A stretch of 54,751 nucleotides of DNA from Halomonas smyrnensis AAD6 (GTDB lineage: Bacteria; Pseudomonadota; Gammaproteobacteria; Pseudomonadales; Halomonadaceae): assembly GCF_000265245.1 (NCBI RefSeq), contig NZ_AJKS02000020.1:1-54751 (forward strand), in the 5' to 3' direction. Shown here piece by piece: positions 15,405 through 28,668 of the stretch (positions are counted from its first letter, which is position 1; the number at the start of each line of letters is the position of its first letter). The notes under the pieces were generated by a model that did no database searches, was not told where the DNA came from, and saw nothing but the letters and a program-made list of their open reading frames with translations. The translations under genes and the position numbers were made by a program.

Positions 15405-16761
15405 GCCGCGACAGGGCCTCGGTGTCCAGCCGCTCGCGGTCGACCTTGAGATAGGCCAGCCGCTCCTCGGGCACCACCAGCACGTCCTCGACGCCGGCCA
15501 CGGCGGCGAAGCGGGCCATCAGGGCGTCTAGGGCATCGTCCTGCTGCTGCTCGGCCAGCGCCACCACCTCACTGGAGAGATGCCGCGGCGGCGTCATGCC
15601 GAGCATGAACACGAACCAGGCCAGGCCGATCACGGCCACCCCGAGGAACACCGCCGTCAGGCCAAAATGCTGCGACAGGAAGCCGCCCAGCACGCCGCCG
15701 AGGAAGGCGCCCAGGAACTGGCTGGTGGAATACAGCCCCATGGCGGTGCCCTTGGCGCCGGCCGGGGCGAGCTTGCTGATCATCGACGGCAGCGTCGCCT
15801 CGAGCAGGTTGAACGCCGTGAAGAAGGCGAACAGCCAGCCGATCAGCGGCATCAGGCCGTGCCCCTCGAGGCCCAGGCCCAGCAGGCTGGCGACGATGAC
15901 GGCGATGGCCCCCAGGCACATCAGCTTCATCTTGCGCCGCTTCTCGGCCACGATCACCAGCGGCACCATGGCCACGAAGGACAGCCCCATCACGCCGAGG
16001 TATACCAGGCCGTGATGGGGCTCGGCGATGCCGGCGTCGACCAGCCGAAACGGCACGGCGACGAAGATCGCCATCAGCACCAGGTGCAGGCCGAAGATGG
16101 AGGCGTTGAGGCGCCACAGGTCGAGACGCCCGACCAGCCCCTTGAGCTGGTCCCGGTCGACGCCCACGTCCTGGTGCCCGCGCCGCTGCGGCGCCCGGGG
16201 CACCAGCTTCCACAGCACGCCGAGCCCCAGCACGGCCAGGGCGGCGGTGAACCAGAACACGCCGGAAAGGCCGAAGTGCGCCGACACCAGCGGCCCCAGC
16301 ACCATGGCCACGGCGAAGGCGACGCCGATCGACAGCCCGATGGTGGCCATGGCGGCGGTGCGCACCTGCTCGCGGGTCTGGTCCGCCAGCAGCGCCATGA
16401 TGGCGGCGGCCACGGCGCCGCTGCCCTGCAGGCAGCGGCCCAGGATGATGCCGGCGATGCTGTCGGCCTGGGCCGCCACCACGCTGCCGACCAGGAACAG
16501 CAGCAGCCCGCCGGCGATCACCGGCTTGCGCCCGATGCGGTCGGAGAGCAGGCCGAAGGGGATCTGCAGCACGGCCTGGGTGAGGCCGTAGATGCCGAGT
16601 GCGAACCCGACCAGCAGCGGCGTGGCGCCGATCAGCTCCTCGGCCTTCAGCGCCAGGACGGGCAGCACCATGAACAGGCCGAGCATGCGCGTGGCATAGA
16701 GCCCGGCCAGGCCGACGATGGCCCGCCGCTCGGCGGCTAACAGCAAGCTGGCCTTGGACAT
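15388..16761 (-). CDS. YajR-like MFS transporter with C-terminal soluble domain
   Basis: The 457-residue protein has about 12 membrane segments of the major facilitator superfamily: [20 protein letters not shown], then the loop motif [13 protein letters not shown], and [22 protein letters not shown] soluble C-terminal domain of about 70 residues ([20 protein letters not shown]) resembles the ferredoxin-like YAM domain of Escherichia coli YajR. It is an inner-membrane drug:proton antiporter-type carrier; the substrate is unknown. It is divergent from uvrA. A minus-strand TAGAAT at 16819-16824 may be its -10 box. Confidence 0.88.
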   Translation of the reverse strand: MSKASLLLAAERRAIVGLAGLYATRMLGLFMVLPVLALKAEELIGATPLLVGFALGIYGLTQAVLQIPFGLLSDRIGRKPVIAGGLLLFLVGSVVAAQADSIAGIILGRCLQGSGAVAAAIMALLADQTREQVRTAAMATIGLSIGVAFAVAMVLGPLVSAHFGLSGVFWFTAALAVLGLGVLWKLVPRAPQRRGHQDVGVDRDQLKGLVGRLDLWRLNASIFGLHLVLMAIFVAVPFRLVDAGIAEPHHGLVYLGVMGLSFVAMVPLVIVAEKRRKMKLMCLGAIAVIVASLLGLGLEGHGLMPLIGWLFAFFTAFNLLEATLPSMISKLAPAGAKGTAMGLYSTSQFLGAFLGGVLGGFLSQHFGLTAVFLGVAVIGLAWFVFMLGMTPPRHLSSEVVALAEQQQDDALDALMARFAAVAGVEDVLVVPEERLAYLKVDRERLDTEALSRLTGSR

Positions 16762-16867
16762 AGCGATTCCAGTGCTTCCAGAGGGAGGGCGCGGGGCCCC
16801 GGAGATGATGGACCGCGTATTCTACCGCGTCGCTCCGGCACACGAAACGCCGCCTCCCCGAGCGACT

Positions 16868-16897
16868 TTGCCGCACTCCCGGCCGGGCCCGTATAAT
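16868..16897 (+). promoter_or_regulatory. uvrA promoter
   Basis: A consensus -10 TATAAT lies at 16892-16897 and a partial -35 TTGCCG at 16868-16873 with an 18-bp spacer, 30 bp upstream of the uvrA ATG. No LexA box (CTGT-N8-ACAG) is visible near it. Confidence 0.7.
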
Positions 16898-16927
16898 CGA
16901 TCTTTTGCCGTGGCCCGCGAGGTAGGA

Positions 16928-19786
<2,859 letters not shown>

Positions 19787-19791
19787 CCCCA

Positions 19792-19828
19792 CCGTTCGCC
19801 GCCGCTCAGGATGACCGGCGGCGAACGG
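19792..19828 (+). terminator. Hairpin after uvrA
   Basis: CCGTTCGCCGCCG (19792-19804) pairs perfectly with 19816-19828 around an 11-nt loop, starting 5 bp past the uvrA stop. No immediate U tract follows, so termination may be weak or the stem may protect the transcript's 3' end. Confidence 0.5.
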
Positions 19829-19892
19829 GACAGAATCTGCTAGCTTTTCCAGAGACGGCCATTGCCCGCCCTTCCGTTCCTGGAGACCGCTC

Positions 19893-20669
19893 ATGCCCCT
19901 CGCCATTCCCCGCACGTCCGCTCCGACCACCTCACGCCTGCTCAGTGGCGCAGCGCTATGCCTGGCCCTGGCGGCGCCTCAGGCCCAGGCCGACGAGACC
20001 ACGGCCTCGCTCTACCTGTGGGGCACCGACGTCGACCAGACGCTGAAGGGCGGCACGCGTCTCGAGACCAGCCGCCAGACGGTCATGGAAAACCTGGAGT
20101 TCGGCCTGATGGGCACCCTAGTGCATCGCCGCGGCCCCTGGCTCTACGGCTTCGACGGCCTCTACGCCGATATCGGCAAGGACGGCGACGTCGACGTGCC
20201 GGTGGAAAGCGAGGAGCCCGACGGACCGGGCTCCATCGAGGCGGCGCTGGACTTCACCACCAGGACGACCATGGCTCACGCCTTCGTCGGCCATGAGTGG
20301 TACCGCGACGCCAACTGGTCCGTCTACGGCACCGGCGGCATCCGCCACACCCGCTTCGAGACCGACCTGACCGTGGAAACCGACGAGGGTGCCCGACGCT
20401 TCGAGACCGAGGATAACCTGACCGACGCTACCTTCGGCCTGCGCGGGCACTACAGCTTCACGCCCCGCTGGTCCACGCCCTTCATCGTCGACGTCGGCAC
20501 CGGCAGCACCGAGATCAGCCTGCAAGCCTTCACCGCCGCCGAATACGCCTGGGGAGCCAGCAGCGTCACCGCAGGCTATCGCTACATGAAGTGGCGGCTC
20601 GACGACAGCGACTTCCTCGACGAGGTGATCTACGAGGGGCCGGTGGTGGCCTACAGCTATCGCTTCTGA
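19893..20669 (+). CDS. Uncharacterised exported protein, probable outer-membrane beta-barrel
   Basis: This 258-residue protein has a signal peptide (LLSGAALCLALAAPQAQADE, cleavage after AQA). The mature part begins TTASLYLWGTDVDQTLKGG, alternates aromatic and polar residues, and ends in YSYRF. A C-terminal phenylalanine and strands such as WSVYGTGGIRHTRFETDL suggest an 8-10 stranded barrel. I do not recognise a named family; similar proteins are usually annotated only as hypothetical outer-membrane proteins. GGAG precedes the ATG. It is monocistronic between the uvrA hairpin and the shared terminator at 20.7 kb. Confidence 0.7.
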   Translation: MPLAIPRTSAPTTSRLLSGAALCLALAAPQAQADETTASLYLWGTDVDQTLKGGTRLETSRQTVMENLEFGLMGTLVHRRGPWLYGFDGLYADIGKDGDVDVPVESEEPDGPGSIEAALDFTTRTTMAHAFVGHEWYRDANWSVYGTGGIRHTRFETDLTVETDEGARRFETEDNLTDATFGLRGHYSFTPRWSTPFIVDVGTGSTEISLQAFTAAEYAWGASSVTAGYRYMKWRLDDSDFLDEVIYEGPVVAYSYRF

Positions 20670-20703
20670 TCCGTCGTCGGCCTCACGGCCCAAAATCACG
20701 ACA

Positions 20704-20734
20704 TAAAAAAACCGGCTCCTTGGGGAGCCGGTTT
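20704..20734 (-). terminator. Terminator of the alpha operon (rplQ)
   Basis: AAACCGGCTCC (20709-20719) pairs with GGAGCCGGTTT (20724-20734). On the minus strand the stem is followed by seven T (20710-20704), giving a strong end for the ribosomal transcript. For the plus-strand gene ending at 20669 it may act as a weaker terminator. Confidence 0.93.
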
Positions 20735-20764
20735 CGTGTCGGACCTTGAGGTCGCGCGCGAGGA

Positions 20765-21148
20765 TCAATCCTCGGCGGCTTCCTCAACGACCGGACGGTC
20801 GACCAGTTCGACGTAGGCCATGGGGGCGTTGTCGCCGGTGCGGAAACCGCACTTCAGCACACGGACGTAACCGCCCGGGCGATTGGCGTAACGCGGACCC
20901 AGCTCGTTGAAGAGCTTGCCGACCGCTTCCTTGGAGCGAGTGCGGCTGAAGGCCAGACGACGGTTGGCGACGCTGTCCTGCTTGGCCAGAGTGATGAGCG
21001 GCTCGATGTGACGACGCAGCTCTTTGGCCTTGGGCAGGGTTGTCTTGATCACCTCGTGCTCGACCAGCGACACGCTCATGTTCTGGAACATGGCCTGGCG
21101 GTGCGAGCTGGTGCGATTCAGGTGACGACCACTCTTACGATGACGCAT
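20765..21148 (-). CDS. rplQ: 50S ribosomal protein L17
   Basis: The 127-residue protein is the usual L17 ([40 protein letters not shown]). It lines the peptide-exit side of the 50S subunit. It has an acidic C-terminal tail (VEEAAED), slightly longer than in Escherichia coli. It is the last gene of the alpha operon, 39 bp after rpoA, and is followed by the strong terminator at 20.7 kb. AAGGA lies 8 bp before the ATG. Confidence 0.98.
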   Translation of the reverse strand: MRHRKSGRHLNRTSSHRQAMFQNMSVSLVEHEVIKTTLPKAKELRRHIEPLITLAKQDSVANRRLAFSRTRSKEAVGKLFNELGPRYANRPGGYVRVLKCGFRTGDNAPMAYVELVDRPVVEEAAED

Positions 21149-21187
21149 GGTTGTGATTCCTTACCAAACTGGGACTCGAGTCGACGC

Positions 21188-22186
21188 TCACGCGGAGGCC
21201 TTGTCGTCCTTCAGGCTAGCGGGCGGCCAATTTTCCAGCCGCATACCCAGGGACAGACCACGGGCGGCCAACACGTCCTTGATTTCGTTCAGGGACTTCT
21301 TGCCGAGATTCGGGGTCTTCAGCAGCTCCACCTCGGTGCGCTGGATCAGGTCCCCGATGTAGTAGATGTTCTCGGCCTTCAGGCAGTTGGCGCTGCGGAC
21401 GGTCAACTCGAGATCGTCTACGGGGCGCAGCAGGATCGGATCGATGTGATCCTCTTCCTCTTCCACTTCCTGTTCCTTGTCGGCTTCCAGGTCGACGAAC
21501 GCGGCCAGCTGCTCTTGCAGGATAGTCGCGCTGCGACGGATCGCCTCTTCCGGATCCAGGGTGCCGTCGGTTTCCAGATTGAGAATCAGCTTGTCGAGGT
21601 CGGTGCGCTGTTCGACACGCGCGGCCTCGACGTTATAGGAAACCCGACGCACGGGGCTGAAGGTCGCATCCAGCTGCAGGCGGCCGATGGCGCGAGACTC
21701 GTCGTCGGCGTCGCCACGAACGTCCGCCGGCTCATAGCCGCGGCCGCGGGCCACCTTGAGCTGCATCTTCAGCTCGGCGCCTTCGTTGACGTGCGCGATG
21801 ACGTGCTCGGGGTTGACGATCTCGACGTCGTGGTCGAGGGCGATGTCACCCGCGGTCACGATGGCCGGGCCCTGCTTGTTCAGCGAGAGCACCGCCTCGT
21901 CGCGGCTGTGCATCTTGATCGCCACGTCCTTGAGGTTCAGGAGGATTTCGATGACATCTTCCTGAACGCCCTCGATCGCGCTGTACTCGTGGTCGACACC
22001 GGCGATCTCGGCTTCCACCACGGCACAGCCGGGCATGGACGAGAGCAGGATACGACGCAGAGCGTTGCCCAGAGTGTGGCCGAAGCCACGCTCGAAGGGC
22101 TCGAGCACGATCTTTGCGTGGTGCGCGTTGATCTCTTCGACCTTGATGTCGCGAGGACGGAGAAACTCTGTCACTGAACGCTGCAT
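21188..22186 (-). CDS. rpoA: RNA polymerase alpha subunit
   Basis: The 332-residue alpha subunit has the assembly domain first ([38 protein letters not shown]), then an acidic linker (EEEEDHIDP) and the DNA-binding C-terminal domain ([39 protein letters not shown]). It nucleates the core enzyme and contacts UP elements and activators. It lies between rpsD and rplQ as usual. The 84-bp gap to rpsD contains a GCCGCCC/GGGCGGC hairpin that may set relative expression. Confidence 0.99.
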   Translation of the reverse strand: MQRSVTEFLRPRDIKVEEINAHHAKIVLEPFERGFGHTLGNALRRILLSSMPGCAVVEAEIAGVDHEYSAIEGVQEDVIEILLNLKDVAIKMHSRDEAVLSLNKQGPAIVTAGDIALDHDVEIVNPEHVIAHVNEGAELKMQLKVARGRGYEPADVRGDADDESRAIGRLQLDATFSPVRRVSYNVEAARVEQRTDLDKLILNLETDGTLDPEEAIRRSATILQEQLAAFVDLEADKEQEVEEEEDHIDPILLRPVDDLELTVRSANCLKAENIYYIGDLIQRTEVELLKTPNLGKKSLNEIKDVLAARGLSLGMRLENWPPASLKDDKASA

Positions 22187-22270
22187 GATGAATACCTTTC
22201 AGGCTGCCAAACGGATACTCGGTACTGAAGGCCGCCCACCCCGCGGGGAGGGCGGCGCGGCGATCGCCGC

Positions 22271-22891
22271 TTACTTCGAGTACAGCTCGACGATCAGTTG
22301 CTCATTGATGTCGGCAGACAGGTCACCGCGTTCAGGCAGAGCCTTGAAAGTGCCTTCCATCTTCTTGGCATCGACCTCGACCCAGGCGACATCGCCACGG
22401 TTGGCGGCGATGCTCAGGGCGTTCTGGATACGCGCCTGGTTCTTGGCCTTTTCGCGGACGGAGACCACGTCACCCGGCTTGACCTGGTAGGACGCCACGT
22501 TGACGGTCTTGCCGTTGACGGCGATCGCCTTGTGGCTCACCAGCTGGCGGGCCTCGGAGCGAGTGGCGCCGTAGCCCATGCGGTAGACGACGTTGTCCAG
22601 TCGGGATTCGAGAAGCTGCAGCAACAGCTCACCGGTCGCGCCCTTCAGACGGGCCGCTTCCTTGTAGTAGTTGCGGAACTGCTTCTCGAGCACGCCGTAC
22701 ATGCGGCGTACTTTCTGCTTCTCGCGAAGCTGCAAGCCGTAGTCGGAAATCCGCTGACGACGCTGGCCGTGCACACCCGGGATCTGCTCGGATTTGCACT
22801 TTTTCTCGAAGGGAGTGACACCGCTCTTCAGGAAGAGGTCGGTGCCTTCACGACGAGACAGTTTGCACTTCGGTCCAATATAACGAGCCAT
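22271..22891 (-). CDS. rpsD: 30S ribosomal protein S4
   Basis: The 206-residue S4 has [19 protein letters not shown] at the N-terminus and the S4 RNA-binding domain around [20 protein letters not shown] and [14 protein letters not shown]. It is a primary 16S rRNA binder and, in enterobacteria, the translational repressor of the alpha operon. AAGGAG precedes the ATG, 12 bp after rpsK. The length is the same as in Escherichia coli. Confidence 0.99.
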   Translation of the reverse strand: MARYIGPKCKLSRREGTDLFLKSGVTPFEKKCKSEQIPGVHGQRRQRISDYGLQLREKQKVRRMYGVLEKQFRNYYKEAARLKGATGELLLQLLESRLDNVVYRMGYGATRSEARQLVSHKAIAVNGKTVNVASYQVKPGDVVSVREKAKNQARIQNALSIAANRGDVAWVEVDAKKMEGTFKALPERGDLSADINEQLIVELYSK

Positions 22892-22903
22892 GAATCTGTC
22901 TCC

Positions 22904-23290
22904 TTAAACGCGGCGTTTCTTCGGCGGACGGCAGCCATTGTGCGGAATGGGCGTCGCGTCGGTGATGCTTTGCACGCGGAAGCCGGCGGCATTCAGTGCA
23001 CGCACGGCGGATTCACGGCCCGGACCGGGGCCTTTGACCAGCACGTCGACGTTTTTCACACCATACTCGGCTGCAGCGGTCGCTGCACGTTCACTTGCCA
23101 CTTGGGCAGCGAACGGGGTGCTCTTGCGAGAACCACGAAAACCCGAACCACCGGCAGTCGCCCAGGAAAGGGCGTTGCCCTGGCGGTCTGTGATCGTAAT
23201 GATCGTGTTGTTAAAAGAGGCGTGGATATGCGCGACGGCATCCACTACCTGCTTTTTAACCTTTTTACGGTTGCTACGCGGGTTAGCCAT
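22904..23290 (-). CDS. rpsK: 30S ribosomal protein S11
   Basis: The 128-residue S11 has [40 protein letters not shown] and the C-terminal [12 protein letters not shown]. It sits on the platform of the 30S subunit near the mRNA exit. AGGAAT precedes the ATG at 23290, 38 bp after rpsM. A standard member of the alpha operon; nothing unusual seen. Confidence 0.99.
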   Translation of the reverse strand: MANPRSNRKKVKKQVVDAVAHIHASFNNTIITITDRQGNALSWATAGGSGFRGSRKSTPFAAQVASERAATAAAEYGVKNVDVLVKGPGPGRESAVRALNAAGFRVQSITDATPIPHNGCRPPKKRRV

Positions 23291-23328
23291 GTTGATGTCA
23301 ATTCCTGTCGTTACGCAGAACGTGCGTG

Positions 23329-23685
23329 TTATTTGCGAATCGGCTTACGCGGACCCTTACGGGTGCGCGCATTGGTCTTGGTCCGCTGACCCTTCAGCGG
23401 GAGACCACGACGATGACGCAGACCACGATAGCAACCCAGGTCCATGAGACGCTTGATGTTCAGCGTCACATCACGACGAAGATCGCCTTCAACGGTGTAC
23501 TTACCGACTTCGGAACGCAGGGTGTCGACTTCGTCAGAAGACAGCTCCTGGATCTTGGTGGTCGGCGCAATGCCGGCCGCGACACAGATTTCCTGAGCGC
23601 GAGTGCGGCCAATCCCGAAGATATAGGTCAGCGAGATCGCCGCATGCTTGTTGTCCGGGATATTGACGCCTGCAATACGGGCCAT
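23329..23685 (-). CDS. rpsM: 30S ribosomal protein S13
   Basis: The 118-residue S13 has [20 protein letters not shown] and the basic C-terminus [20 protein letters not shown]. It contacts the 50S subunit and the P-site tRNA from the 30S head. It is the first gene of the alpha operon, with GGAG before the ATG. A promoter-like pair at 23743-23771 lies about 60 bp upstream, so the alpha genes can be transcribed apart from the spc operon. Confidence 0.99.
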   Translation of the reverse strand: MARIAGVNIPDNKHAAISLTYIFGIGRTRAQEICVAAGIAPTTKIQELSSDEVDTLRSEVGKYTVEGDLRRDVTLNIKRLMDLGCYRGLRHRRGLPLKGQRTKTNARTRKGPRKPIRK

Positions 23686-23742
23686 CAGCTTACTCCGAAA
23701 TTTGAGCGGCTTGCTCGATTAGTCATCTACAAAAGGCGCAAC

Positions 23743-23771
23743 AGCATACCCCTTTACCCTGCGAAGGGCAA
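23743..23771 (-). promoter_or_regulatory. Promoter-like pair for the alpha operon
   Basis: On the minus strand TTGCCC (23771-23766) and TATGCT (23748-23743) are separated by 17 bp, upstream of rpsM in the 125-bp gap after rpmJ. Both boxes match sigma-70 consensus in four of six positions. Confidence 0.55.
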
Positions 23772-23810
23772 GGGGCATGCCGGCACCCGGTTTAGTGCAG
23801 TGTCAGGGGA

Positions 23811-23924
23811 TCAGCCCTGACGCTGCTTGTGCCGCGGCTCGCTGCAGATGACGCGCACGGCGCCATTGCGACGAATGATCTTGCAGTTACGGCACATTTT
23901 CTTCACGGAAGCTCGAACTTTCAT
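23811..23924 (-). CDS. rpmJ: 50S ribosomal protein L36
   Basis: This 37-residue protein is read on the minus strand as [20 protein letters not shown] followed by [17 protein letters not shown]. It keeps the zinc ligands CxxC...C...H (C11, C14, C27, H32), so it is the zinc-binding form. It is placed between secY and rpsM as in other gammaproteobacteria. GAGAGGAACG precedes the ATG at 23924. The zinc form implies no obvious adaptation to zinc shortage at this copy. Confidence 0.96.
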   Translation of the reverse strand: MKVRASVKKMCRNCKIIRRNGAVRVICSEPRHKQRQG

Positions 23925-23999
23925 CGTTCCTCTCCATTGTTGGCCCGCGTCGCGAGCCAACAATTCAGCTCGCGGCGCGCCAATTCACCAGCGGCGCAC

Positions 24000-25331
24000 T
24001 CAGCGCGTGATGCCGCCGCTGCCGTAGCCTTTCAGGTTGGACTTCTTCATCACCGAATCGTACTGATGCGACATGAGGTGCGACTGCACCTGGGCCATGA
24101 AGTCCATGATGACCACCACCACGATCAGCAACGAAGTACCGCCGAAGAAGAACGGTACGTTCCAGGCCACGATCAGGAACTGGGGCATCAGGGAAACAGC
24201 AGTGATGTAGAGGGCACCGAACAGGGTCAGACGGGTCATGACCTTGTCGACGTAGCGAGCGGTCTGCTCGCCGGGGCGGATGCCCGGAAGGAAGGCCCCC
24301 GACTTCTTGAGGTTGTCGGCGACGTCCTTGGGATTGAAGACCAGCGCTGTGTAAAAGAAGCAGAAGAATACCACCGCTGCCGCGAAAAGCAAGATGTACA
24401 GCGGCTGACCCGGGCCAAGAGCCTGGGATGCACGCTGCAGCCACTCCATGCCGTCCCCGGCACCGACCCACTGACCCAGCGATGCCGGGAACAGCAGGAT
24501 GCTCGAGGCGAAGATCGCCGGAATCACGCCCGCCATGTTGACCTTGAGCGGCAGATAGCTGCTCTGGCCGGCGTACATCTTGTTGCCGACCTGGCGACGC
24601 GGATAATTCACCGTGATGCGGCGTTGGCCGCGCTCGATGAACACCACGAAGGCCACGGTGGCGATGCCCAGAAGGGACAAGGCCAGCAGCGGCAGCACGT
24701 TCCATGCGCCTTCATTACGGGCCAGTTCGAAGGCCTGGCCCACGGCCCCCGGCAGACCGGCGACGATCCCCGCGAAGATCAGCAGCGAGATGCCGTTGCC
24801 GATGCCCTTCTCGGTGATCTGCTCGCCCAGCCACATCATGAACACCGCGCCGCACACGAAGGTGACGACGGCGGTGAAATAGAAGCTGAAGTCGGCCGTG
24901 TAGGCAATACCCTGGCTCGCCAGGCCCACCGACATGCCGGTGGCCTGGACGAGAGCCAGCAGTACGGTGCCGTAGCGGGTGTACTGGCTGATCTTGCGAC
25001 GACCGGCCTCGCCCTCCTTCTTCAGCTGCTCCAGCTGAGGCGAGACGGCGGTCAGCAGCTGCATGATGATCGACGCGGAGATGTACGGCATGATGCCGAG
25101 TGCGAAGATACTCATGCGCTCCAGGGCACCGCCCGAGAACATGTTGAACATGCCCAGGATGGTGCCCTGCTGCTCCCTGAACAAGGCAGCAAGCTGGTCA
25201 GGATTGATACCGGGAACGGGAATGTGGGCACCGATACGGTAGACCACGATGGCGAGGAGCACGAAGCGCAGACGCGCCCAGAGTTCACTCAGACCGCTGC
25301 CCATCGCCGGCATATTTCCTGACTTGGCCAT
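24000..25331 (-). CDS. secY: Preprotein translocase subunit SecY
   Basis: The 443-residue protein is the pore of the Sec translocon with 10 membrane segments. Motifs include [49 protein letters not shown] and the cytoplasmic loop [19 protein letters not shown]. It exports unfolded proteins and inserts membrane proteins with SecE (also in this window) and SecG. The ATG directly follows the rplO stop with no gap, and the ribosome-binding GAGGA lies inside rplO, so translation is coupled. The C-terminus is basic ([15 protein letters not shown]). Confidence 0.99.
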   Translation of the reverse strand: MAKSGNMPAMGSGLSELWARLRFVLLAIVVYRIGAHIPVPGINPDQLAALFREQQGTILGMFNMFSGGALERMSIFALGIMPYISASIIMQLLTAVSPQLEQLKKEGEAGRRKISQYTRYGTVLLALVQATGMSVGLASQGIAYTADFSFYFTAVVTFVCGAVFMMWLGEQITEKGIGNGISLLIFAGIVAGLPGAVGQAFELARNEGAWNVLPLLALSLLGIATVAFVVFIERGQRRITVNYPRRQVGNKMYAGQSSYLPLKVNMAGVIPAIFASSILLFPASLGQWVGAGDGMEWLQRASQALGPGQPLYILLFAAAVVFFCFFYTALVFNPKDVADNLKKSGAFLPGIRPGEQTARYVDKVMTRLTLFGALYITAVSLMPQFLIVAWNVPFFFGGTSLLIVVVVIMDFMAQVQSHLMSHQYDSVMKKSNLKGYGSGGITR

Positions 25332-25766
25332 TTAGTCCTCTACCTTACCGCCGGCGGCTTCGATCGCGGCACGGGCACCCTTGGTGACCTTGAGGCCGCG
25401 GACGGTAACCGCCTTGTTCAGTTCGCCGGAAAGGATCACCTTGGCATACTGGGTGGCATCCTTCAGCACGTTGGCCTGCTTCAGGGTGTCCAGGGTGACT
25501 TCGTCACCCTCGACCCGGCCGAGTTCGGCCAGGCGGACTTCCTGGGAGACCAGCGACTTCGCGGAAGTGAAACCGAACTTCGGCAGACGACGCTGCAGCG
25601 GCATCTGACCGCCTTCGAAGCCGGGCTTCACGCTGCCGCCGCTGCGCGACTTGAGGCCCTTGTGGCCCCGGCCACCGGTCTTGCCCAGACCGGAGCCGAT
25701 GCCACGACCGACGCGCTTTTCGGCGTGCTTGGAGCCCGGTGCCGGGCTCAGGCTATTGAGTTTCAT
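25332..25766 (-). CDS. rplO: 50S ribosomal protein L15
   Basis: The 144-residue L15 has the N-terminal glycine/arginine-rich extension ([40 protein letters not shown]) that threads into 23S rRNA and a C-terminal globular domain ending in [16 protein letters not shown] late-assembly protein of the 50S subunit. It starts 3 bp after the rpmD stop, with its GAGGGAG ribosome-binding site inside rpmD, and runs directly into secY. Confidence 0.99.
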   Translation of the reverse strand: MKLNSLSPAPGSKHAEKRVGRGIGSGLGKTGGRGHKGLKSRSGGSVKPGFEGGQMPLQRRLPKFGFTSAKSLVSQEVRLAELGRVEGDEVTLDTLKQANVLKDATQYAKVILSGELNKAVTVRGLKVTKGARAAIEAAGGKVED

Positions 25767-25769
25767 GGA

Positions 25770-25952
25770 TTACTCTCCCTCAACACGCACAAGGTAGTTG
25801 ACCTTGTGGATCATGCCGCGAACGGCAGGGGTGTCTTCCAGTTCGACCGTGTGACCGATGCGACGCAGGCCGAGGCCCTTCATGGTGGCCTTGTGCTTGG
25901 CCAGCACGCCGATGGTGCTGCGGGTCTGGGTAACCTTGATCGTAGCTGCCAT
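25770..25952 (-). CDS. rpmD: 50S ribosomal protein L30
   Basis: The 60-residue L30 has [20 protein letters not shown], then [20 protein letters not shown] and the C-terminal NYLVRVEGE. The ATG at 25952 is chosen because the family starts there; a longer open frame upstream overlaps rpsE. It starts 5 bp after rpsE. Normal length and no anomalies. Confidence 0.98.
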   Translation of the reverse strand: MAATIKVTQTRSTIGVLAKHKATMKGLGLRRIGHTVELEDTPAVRGMIHKVNYLVRVEGE

Positions 25953-25957
25953 GGTAC

Positions 25958-26458
25958 TCACCCCGTGATCGCTTCGACAGACAGACCGCGCTTGGCGGCC
26001 ACGTCTTCCGGAGAGCGCTGGGCGGTCAGACCGTTGACGGTCGCACGCACCACGTTCACCGGATTGGTGGAGCCGTAGCACTTGGCCAGGACGTCATGGA
26101 CGCCGGCCAGCTCGAGCACGGAGCGCATGGCGCCGCCGGCGATGATGCCGGTACCTTCGGAAGCCGGCTGCATGTACACCTTGGAGGCACCGTGACGGGC
26201 CTTGACGGCGTACTGCAGAGTGGCACCTTTCAGGTTGACCTTGACCATGTTGCGACGCGCCTGGTCCATGGCCTTCTGGATCGCGACCGGCACTTCACGT
26301 GCCTTGCCACGACCGAAGCCAACACGACCGTTACCGTCGCCGACGACGGTCAGGGCGGTGAAGCCGAAGATCCGGCCACCCTTGACCACCTTGGCGACAC
26401 GGTTGACCTGCACGAGCTTTTCCTGCAGATCGCCGCTTTGCTGTTCGTTCTTCGCCAT
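25958..26458 (-). CDS. rpsE: 30S ribosomal protein S5
   Basis: The 166-residue S5 shows [20 protein letters not shown], the spectinomycin-contact loop region after [27 protein letters not shown], and [20 protein letters not shown]. It acts in 30S accuracy and helicase activity at the mRNA entry. It is 11 bp from rplR and is followed by rpmD after 5 bp. The sequence looks wild type in the spectinomycin loop as far as can be judged. Confidence 0.99.
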   Translation of the reverse strand: MAKNEQQSGDLQEKLVQVNRVAKVVKGGRIFGFTALTVVGDGNGRVGFGRGKAREVPVAIQKAMDQARRNMVKVNLKGATLQYAVKARHGASKVYMQPASEGTGIIAGGAMRSVLELAGVHDVLAKCYGSTNPVNVVRATVNGLTAQRSPEDVAAKRGLSVEAITG

Positions 26459-26469
26459 CGTAAAACCCT

Positions 26470-26820
26470 TTAGAATTCCAGGCCGCCTTCACGAGCGGCG
26501 TCGGCCAGGGCCTTGACACGACCGTGGTACTTGAAACCGGCACGGTCGAAGGCCACCTGGGTGATGCCTGCCTGCTTGGCCCGTTCGGCAATCAGTGCGC
26601 CGACCTTGGTGGCGGCGTCGACGTTACCGGTCGCACCCTCGCGCAGGGCCTTGTCCAGCGTGGAAGCGCTGGCCAGGACCTTGCCACCATCCGGCGAGAT
26701 GATCTGCGCGTAGATGTGGCGCGGGGTACGGTTGACGCACAGGCGATACACGCCCAGCTCGCGGATCTTGGCGCGAGCGCGGCGGGCACGACGGAGACGA
26801 GATTCTTTCTTCGCGTTCAT
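26470..26820 (-). CDS. rplR: 50S ribosomal protein L18
   Basis: The 116-residue L18 has [40 protein letters not shown] and the C-terminal [20 protein letters not shown]. It binds 5S rRNA together with L5 (rplE, also here) to form the central protuberance. Gap of 9 bp after rplF. Standard length. Confidence 0.99.
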   Translation of the reverse strand: MNAKKESRLRRARRARAKIRELGVYRLCVNRTPRHIYAQIISPDGGKVLASASTLDKALREGATGNVDAATKVGALIAERAKQAGITQVAFDRAGFKYHGRVKALADAAREGGLEF

Positions 26821-26829
26821 AACCCTGCC

Positions 26830-27360
26830 TTACTTCTTCTTGGCTTCTTTGCGGCGGACTTGCTCGTCGCCGTACCGGATACCCTTGCCCTTATAGGGCT
26901 CGGGCGGACGGTAGGCGCGAATTTCCGCGGCAACCTGGCCGAGCTTCTGCTTGTCCGCGCTCTTCAGCACGATAGTGGTGTTCTTCGGCGTTTCCGCCGT
27001 GACACCTTCAGGCAGTTCGTAGTCGACCGGGTGTGAGAAGCCCAGTGTCAGGTTCAGCGTCTGGCCCTTGGCCTGGGCACGATAACCGACGCCATTGATT
27101 TCGAGGGACTTGGTGAAGCCCTCGGAAACACCGGTGACCAGGTTCTGAACCAGGGCACGGGTGGTGCCGACCATCGCCCAGCTCTTGGCGGACTCGCTCG
27201 GCTGGAAGGTCACTTGACCTTCCTCATGAGCGATCGCCACGTCGGGGTGAACGGTCATGGACAGCGCGCCCTGGCTGCCCTTGACGGACAGCTGGTCGCC
27301 GTCGAGCTTGAGCTCGACGCCGGCGGGCACTTTAACCGGATATTTGGCTACGCGTGACAT
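26830..27360 (-). CDS. rplF: 50S ribosomal protein L6
   Basis: The 176-residue L6 has two similar domains; [20 protein letters not shown] begins the first and the RNA-binding block [20 protein letters not shown] ends the second. It lies near the sarcin-ricin loop and supports elongation-factor function. It follows rpsH after 9 bp. The C-terminus is lysine-rich (AKKK). Nothing unusual. Confidence 0.99.
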   Translation of the reverse strand: MSRVAKYPVKVPAGVELKLDGDQLSVKGSQGALSMTVHPDVAIAHEEGQVTFQPSESAKSWAMVGTTRALVQNLVTGVSEGFTKSLEINGVGYRAQAKGQTLNLTLGFSHPVDYELPEGVTAETPKNTTIVLKSADKQKLGQVAAEIRAYRPPEPYKGKGIRYGDEQVRRKEAKKK

Positions 27361-27369
27361 TCCAAACTC

Positions 27370-27762
27370 CTAGAATACGGTGCAGATGACTTCGCCACCG
27401 ACACCGGCCTGACGGGCCGCGCGGTCGGTCATCACACCATTGGAGGTGGTGACGATCGCGATACCCAGGCCATCGGCAACCTTGGGCAGGGAGTCCTTGC
27501 CCTTGTAGCTGCGCAGAGACGGCTTGGAAGCCCGTTGCAGATGTTCGATGACCGGCTTGCCTTCGAAGTACTTGAGGGTCACGGTCAGCGACGGCTTGGC
27601 CTCTTCGCTGACGGCATAGTCCGTGACATAACCCTCTTCCTTCAGCACGCGGGCCACCTCGACCTTGAGCTTGGAGGACGGCATGGAAACCGTCTCCTTG
27701 GTGGCCATCTGCGCATTGCGGATACGGGTGAACATATCCGCCAGAGTGTCTTGCATGCTCAT
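27370..27762 (-). CDS. rpsH: 30S ribosomal protein S8
   Basis: The 130-residue S8 has [20 protein letters not shown] and the C-terminal [20 protein letters not shown] followed by [11 protein letters not shown]. In Escherichia coli S8 binds helix 21 of 16S rRNA and represses spc-operon translation at the rplE start; a similar control is plausible here but the site was not folded. It starts 32 bp after rpsN. Confidence 0.99.
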   Translation of the reverse strand: MSMQDTLADMFTRIRNAQMATKETVSMPSSKLKVEVARVLKEEGYVTDYAVSEEAKPSLTVTLKYFEGKPVIEHLQRASKPSLRSYKGKDSLPKVADGLGIAIVTTSNGVMTDRAARQAGVGGEVICTVF

Positions 27763-27794
27763 TTACGTTGCGCTCCTGATGATTCTACGTGACG

Positions 27795-28100
27795 TTACCA
27801 GCTGGACTTCTTGAGTCCGGGTACATCGCCACGCATGGCGGCTTCACGCAGCTTGTTGCGGCCGAGGCCGAACTTGTTGTAGTAGCCGTGCGGACGGCCA
27901 GTGACGCGGCAGCGGTTGCGCTGGCGCACCGGGCTGGAGTCACGCGGCAGCTGCTGCAGCTTGAGCTGCGCATCGAAGCGCTCTTCGTCAGAAGCGTTCA
28001 CGTCCTGGATGATCGCCTTGAGCTCGGCGCGCTTGGCGGCATACTTCTCCACCAGCTCGGCGCGCTTCGCCTCACGCTCTACCATGCTTTTCTTTGCCAT
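27795..28100 (-). CDS. rpsN: 30S ribosomal protein S14 (zinc-free form)
   Basis: The 101-residue S14 has [20 protein letters not shown] and [20 protein letters not shown] with C-terminal GLKKSSW. The CxxC...CxxC zinc ligands of the short form are missing, so this is the longer zinc-independent type usual in gammaproteobacteria. It helps 30S head assembly. It lies 10 bp after rplE. Confidence 0.98.
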   Translation of the reverse strand: MAKKSMVEREAKRAELVEKYAAKRAELKAIIQDVNASDEERFDAQLKLQQLPRDSSPVRQRNRCRVTGRPHGYYNKFGLGRNKLREAAMRGDVPGLKKSSW

Positions 28101-28110
28101 GATCCCACCC

Positions 28111-28650
28111 TTATTTCTTGAACGGGAAGTTCAATGCGCTCAGCAGCGCACGACCTTCTTCATCGGTGTTGGCGGTGGTGGTGATGGTGACATCCAGACC
28201 ACGGATCCGGTCGATCTTATCATACTCGATCTCCGGGAAGATGATCTGCTCACGCACCCCCATGGAATAGTTGCCACGACCGTCGAAGGACTTCGGGTTG
28301 AGACCACGGAAGTCACGAACGCGGGGGATCGCGATATTCACCAGGCGATCGAGGAAGTCCCACATGCGCTCGGAGCGCAGGGTCACCTTGATCCCGATCG
28401 GCCAGCCTTCACGCACCTTGAAGCCCGCGATGGACTTGCGCGCCTTGGTCACCAGCGGCTTTTGACCGGAGAGTTTCTCCAGGTCACCGATGGCGTTGTC
28501 GATCAGCTTCTTGTCGCTGGTCGCTTCGCCGATGCCCATGTTCAGGGTCACCTTGGTGATCCGGGGCACCTGCATAACGTTGGCGTAGCTGAACTGCTCT
28601 TGGAGCTTAGCCGCCACCTCGTTTTGATAACGTTCTTTCAAGTTCGCCAT
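28111..28650 (-). CDS. rplE: 50S ribosomal protein L5
   Basis: The 179-residue L5 has [40 protein letters not shown] and the C-terminal [20 protein letters not shown]. It binds 5S rRNA with L18 and contacts P-site tRNA and S13. It starts 18 bp after rplX. Length matches Escherichia coli. Confidence 0.99.
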   Translation of the reverse strand: MANLKERYQNEVAAKLQEQFSYANVMQVPRITKVTLNMGIGEATSDKKLIDNAIGDLEKLSGQKPLVTKARKSIAGFKVREGWPIGIKVTLRSERMWDFLDRLVNIAIPRVRDFRGLNPKSFDGRGNYSMGVREQIIFPEIEYDKIDRIRGLDVTITTTANTDEEGRALLSALNFPFKK

Positions 28651-28668
28651 TTTGCTACCCGACTCGCG

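Noticed and set aside
16762..16927. LexA (SOS) box for uvrA
   Set aside because: No CTGT-N8-ACAG or close variant is seen in the uvrA-MFS intergenic region.
20118..20768. Minus-strand frame opposite the exported barrel-like protein
   Set aside because: It lacks a ribosome-binding site and family features and runs through the rplQ terminator.
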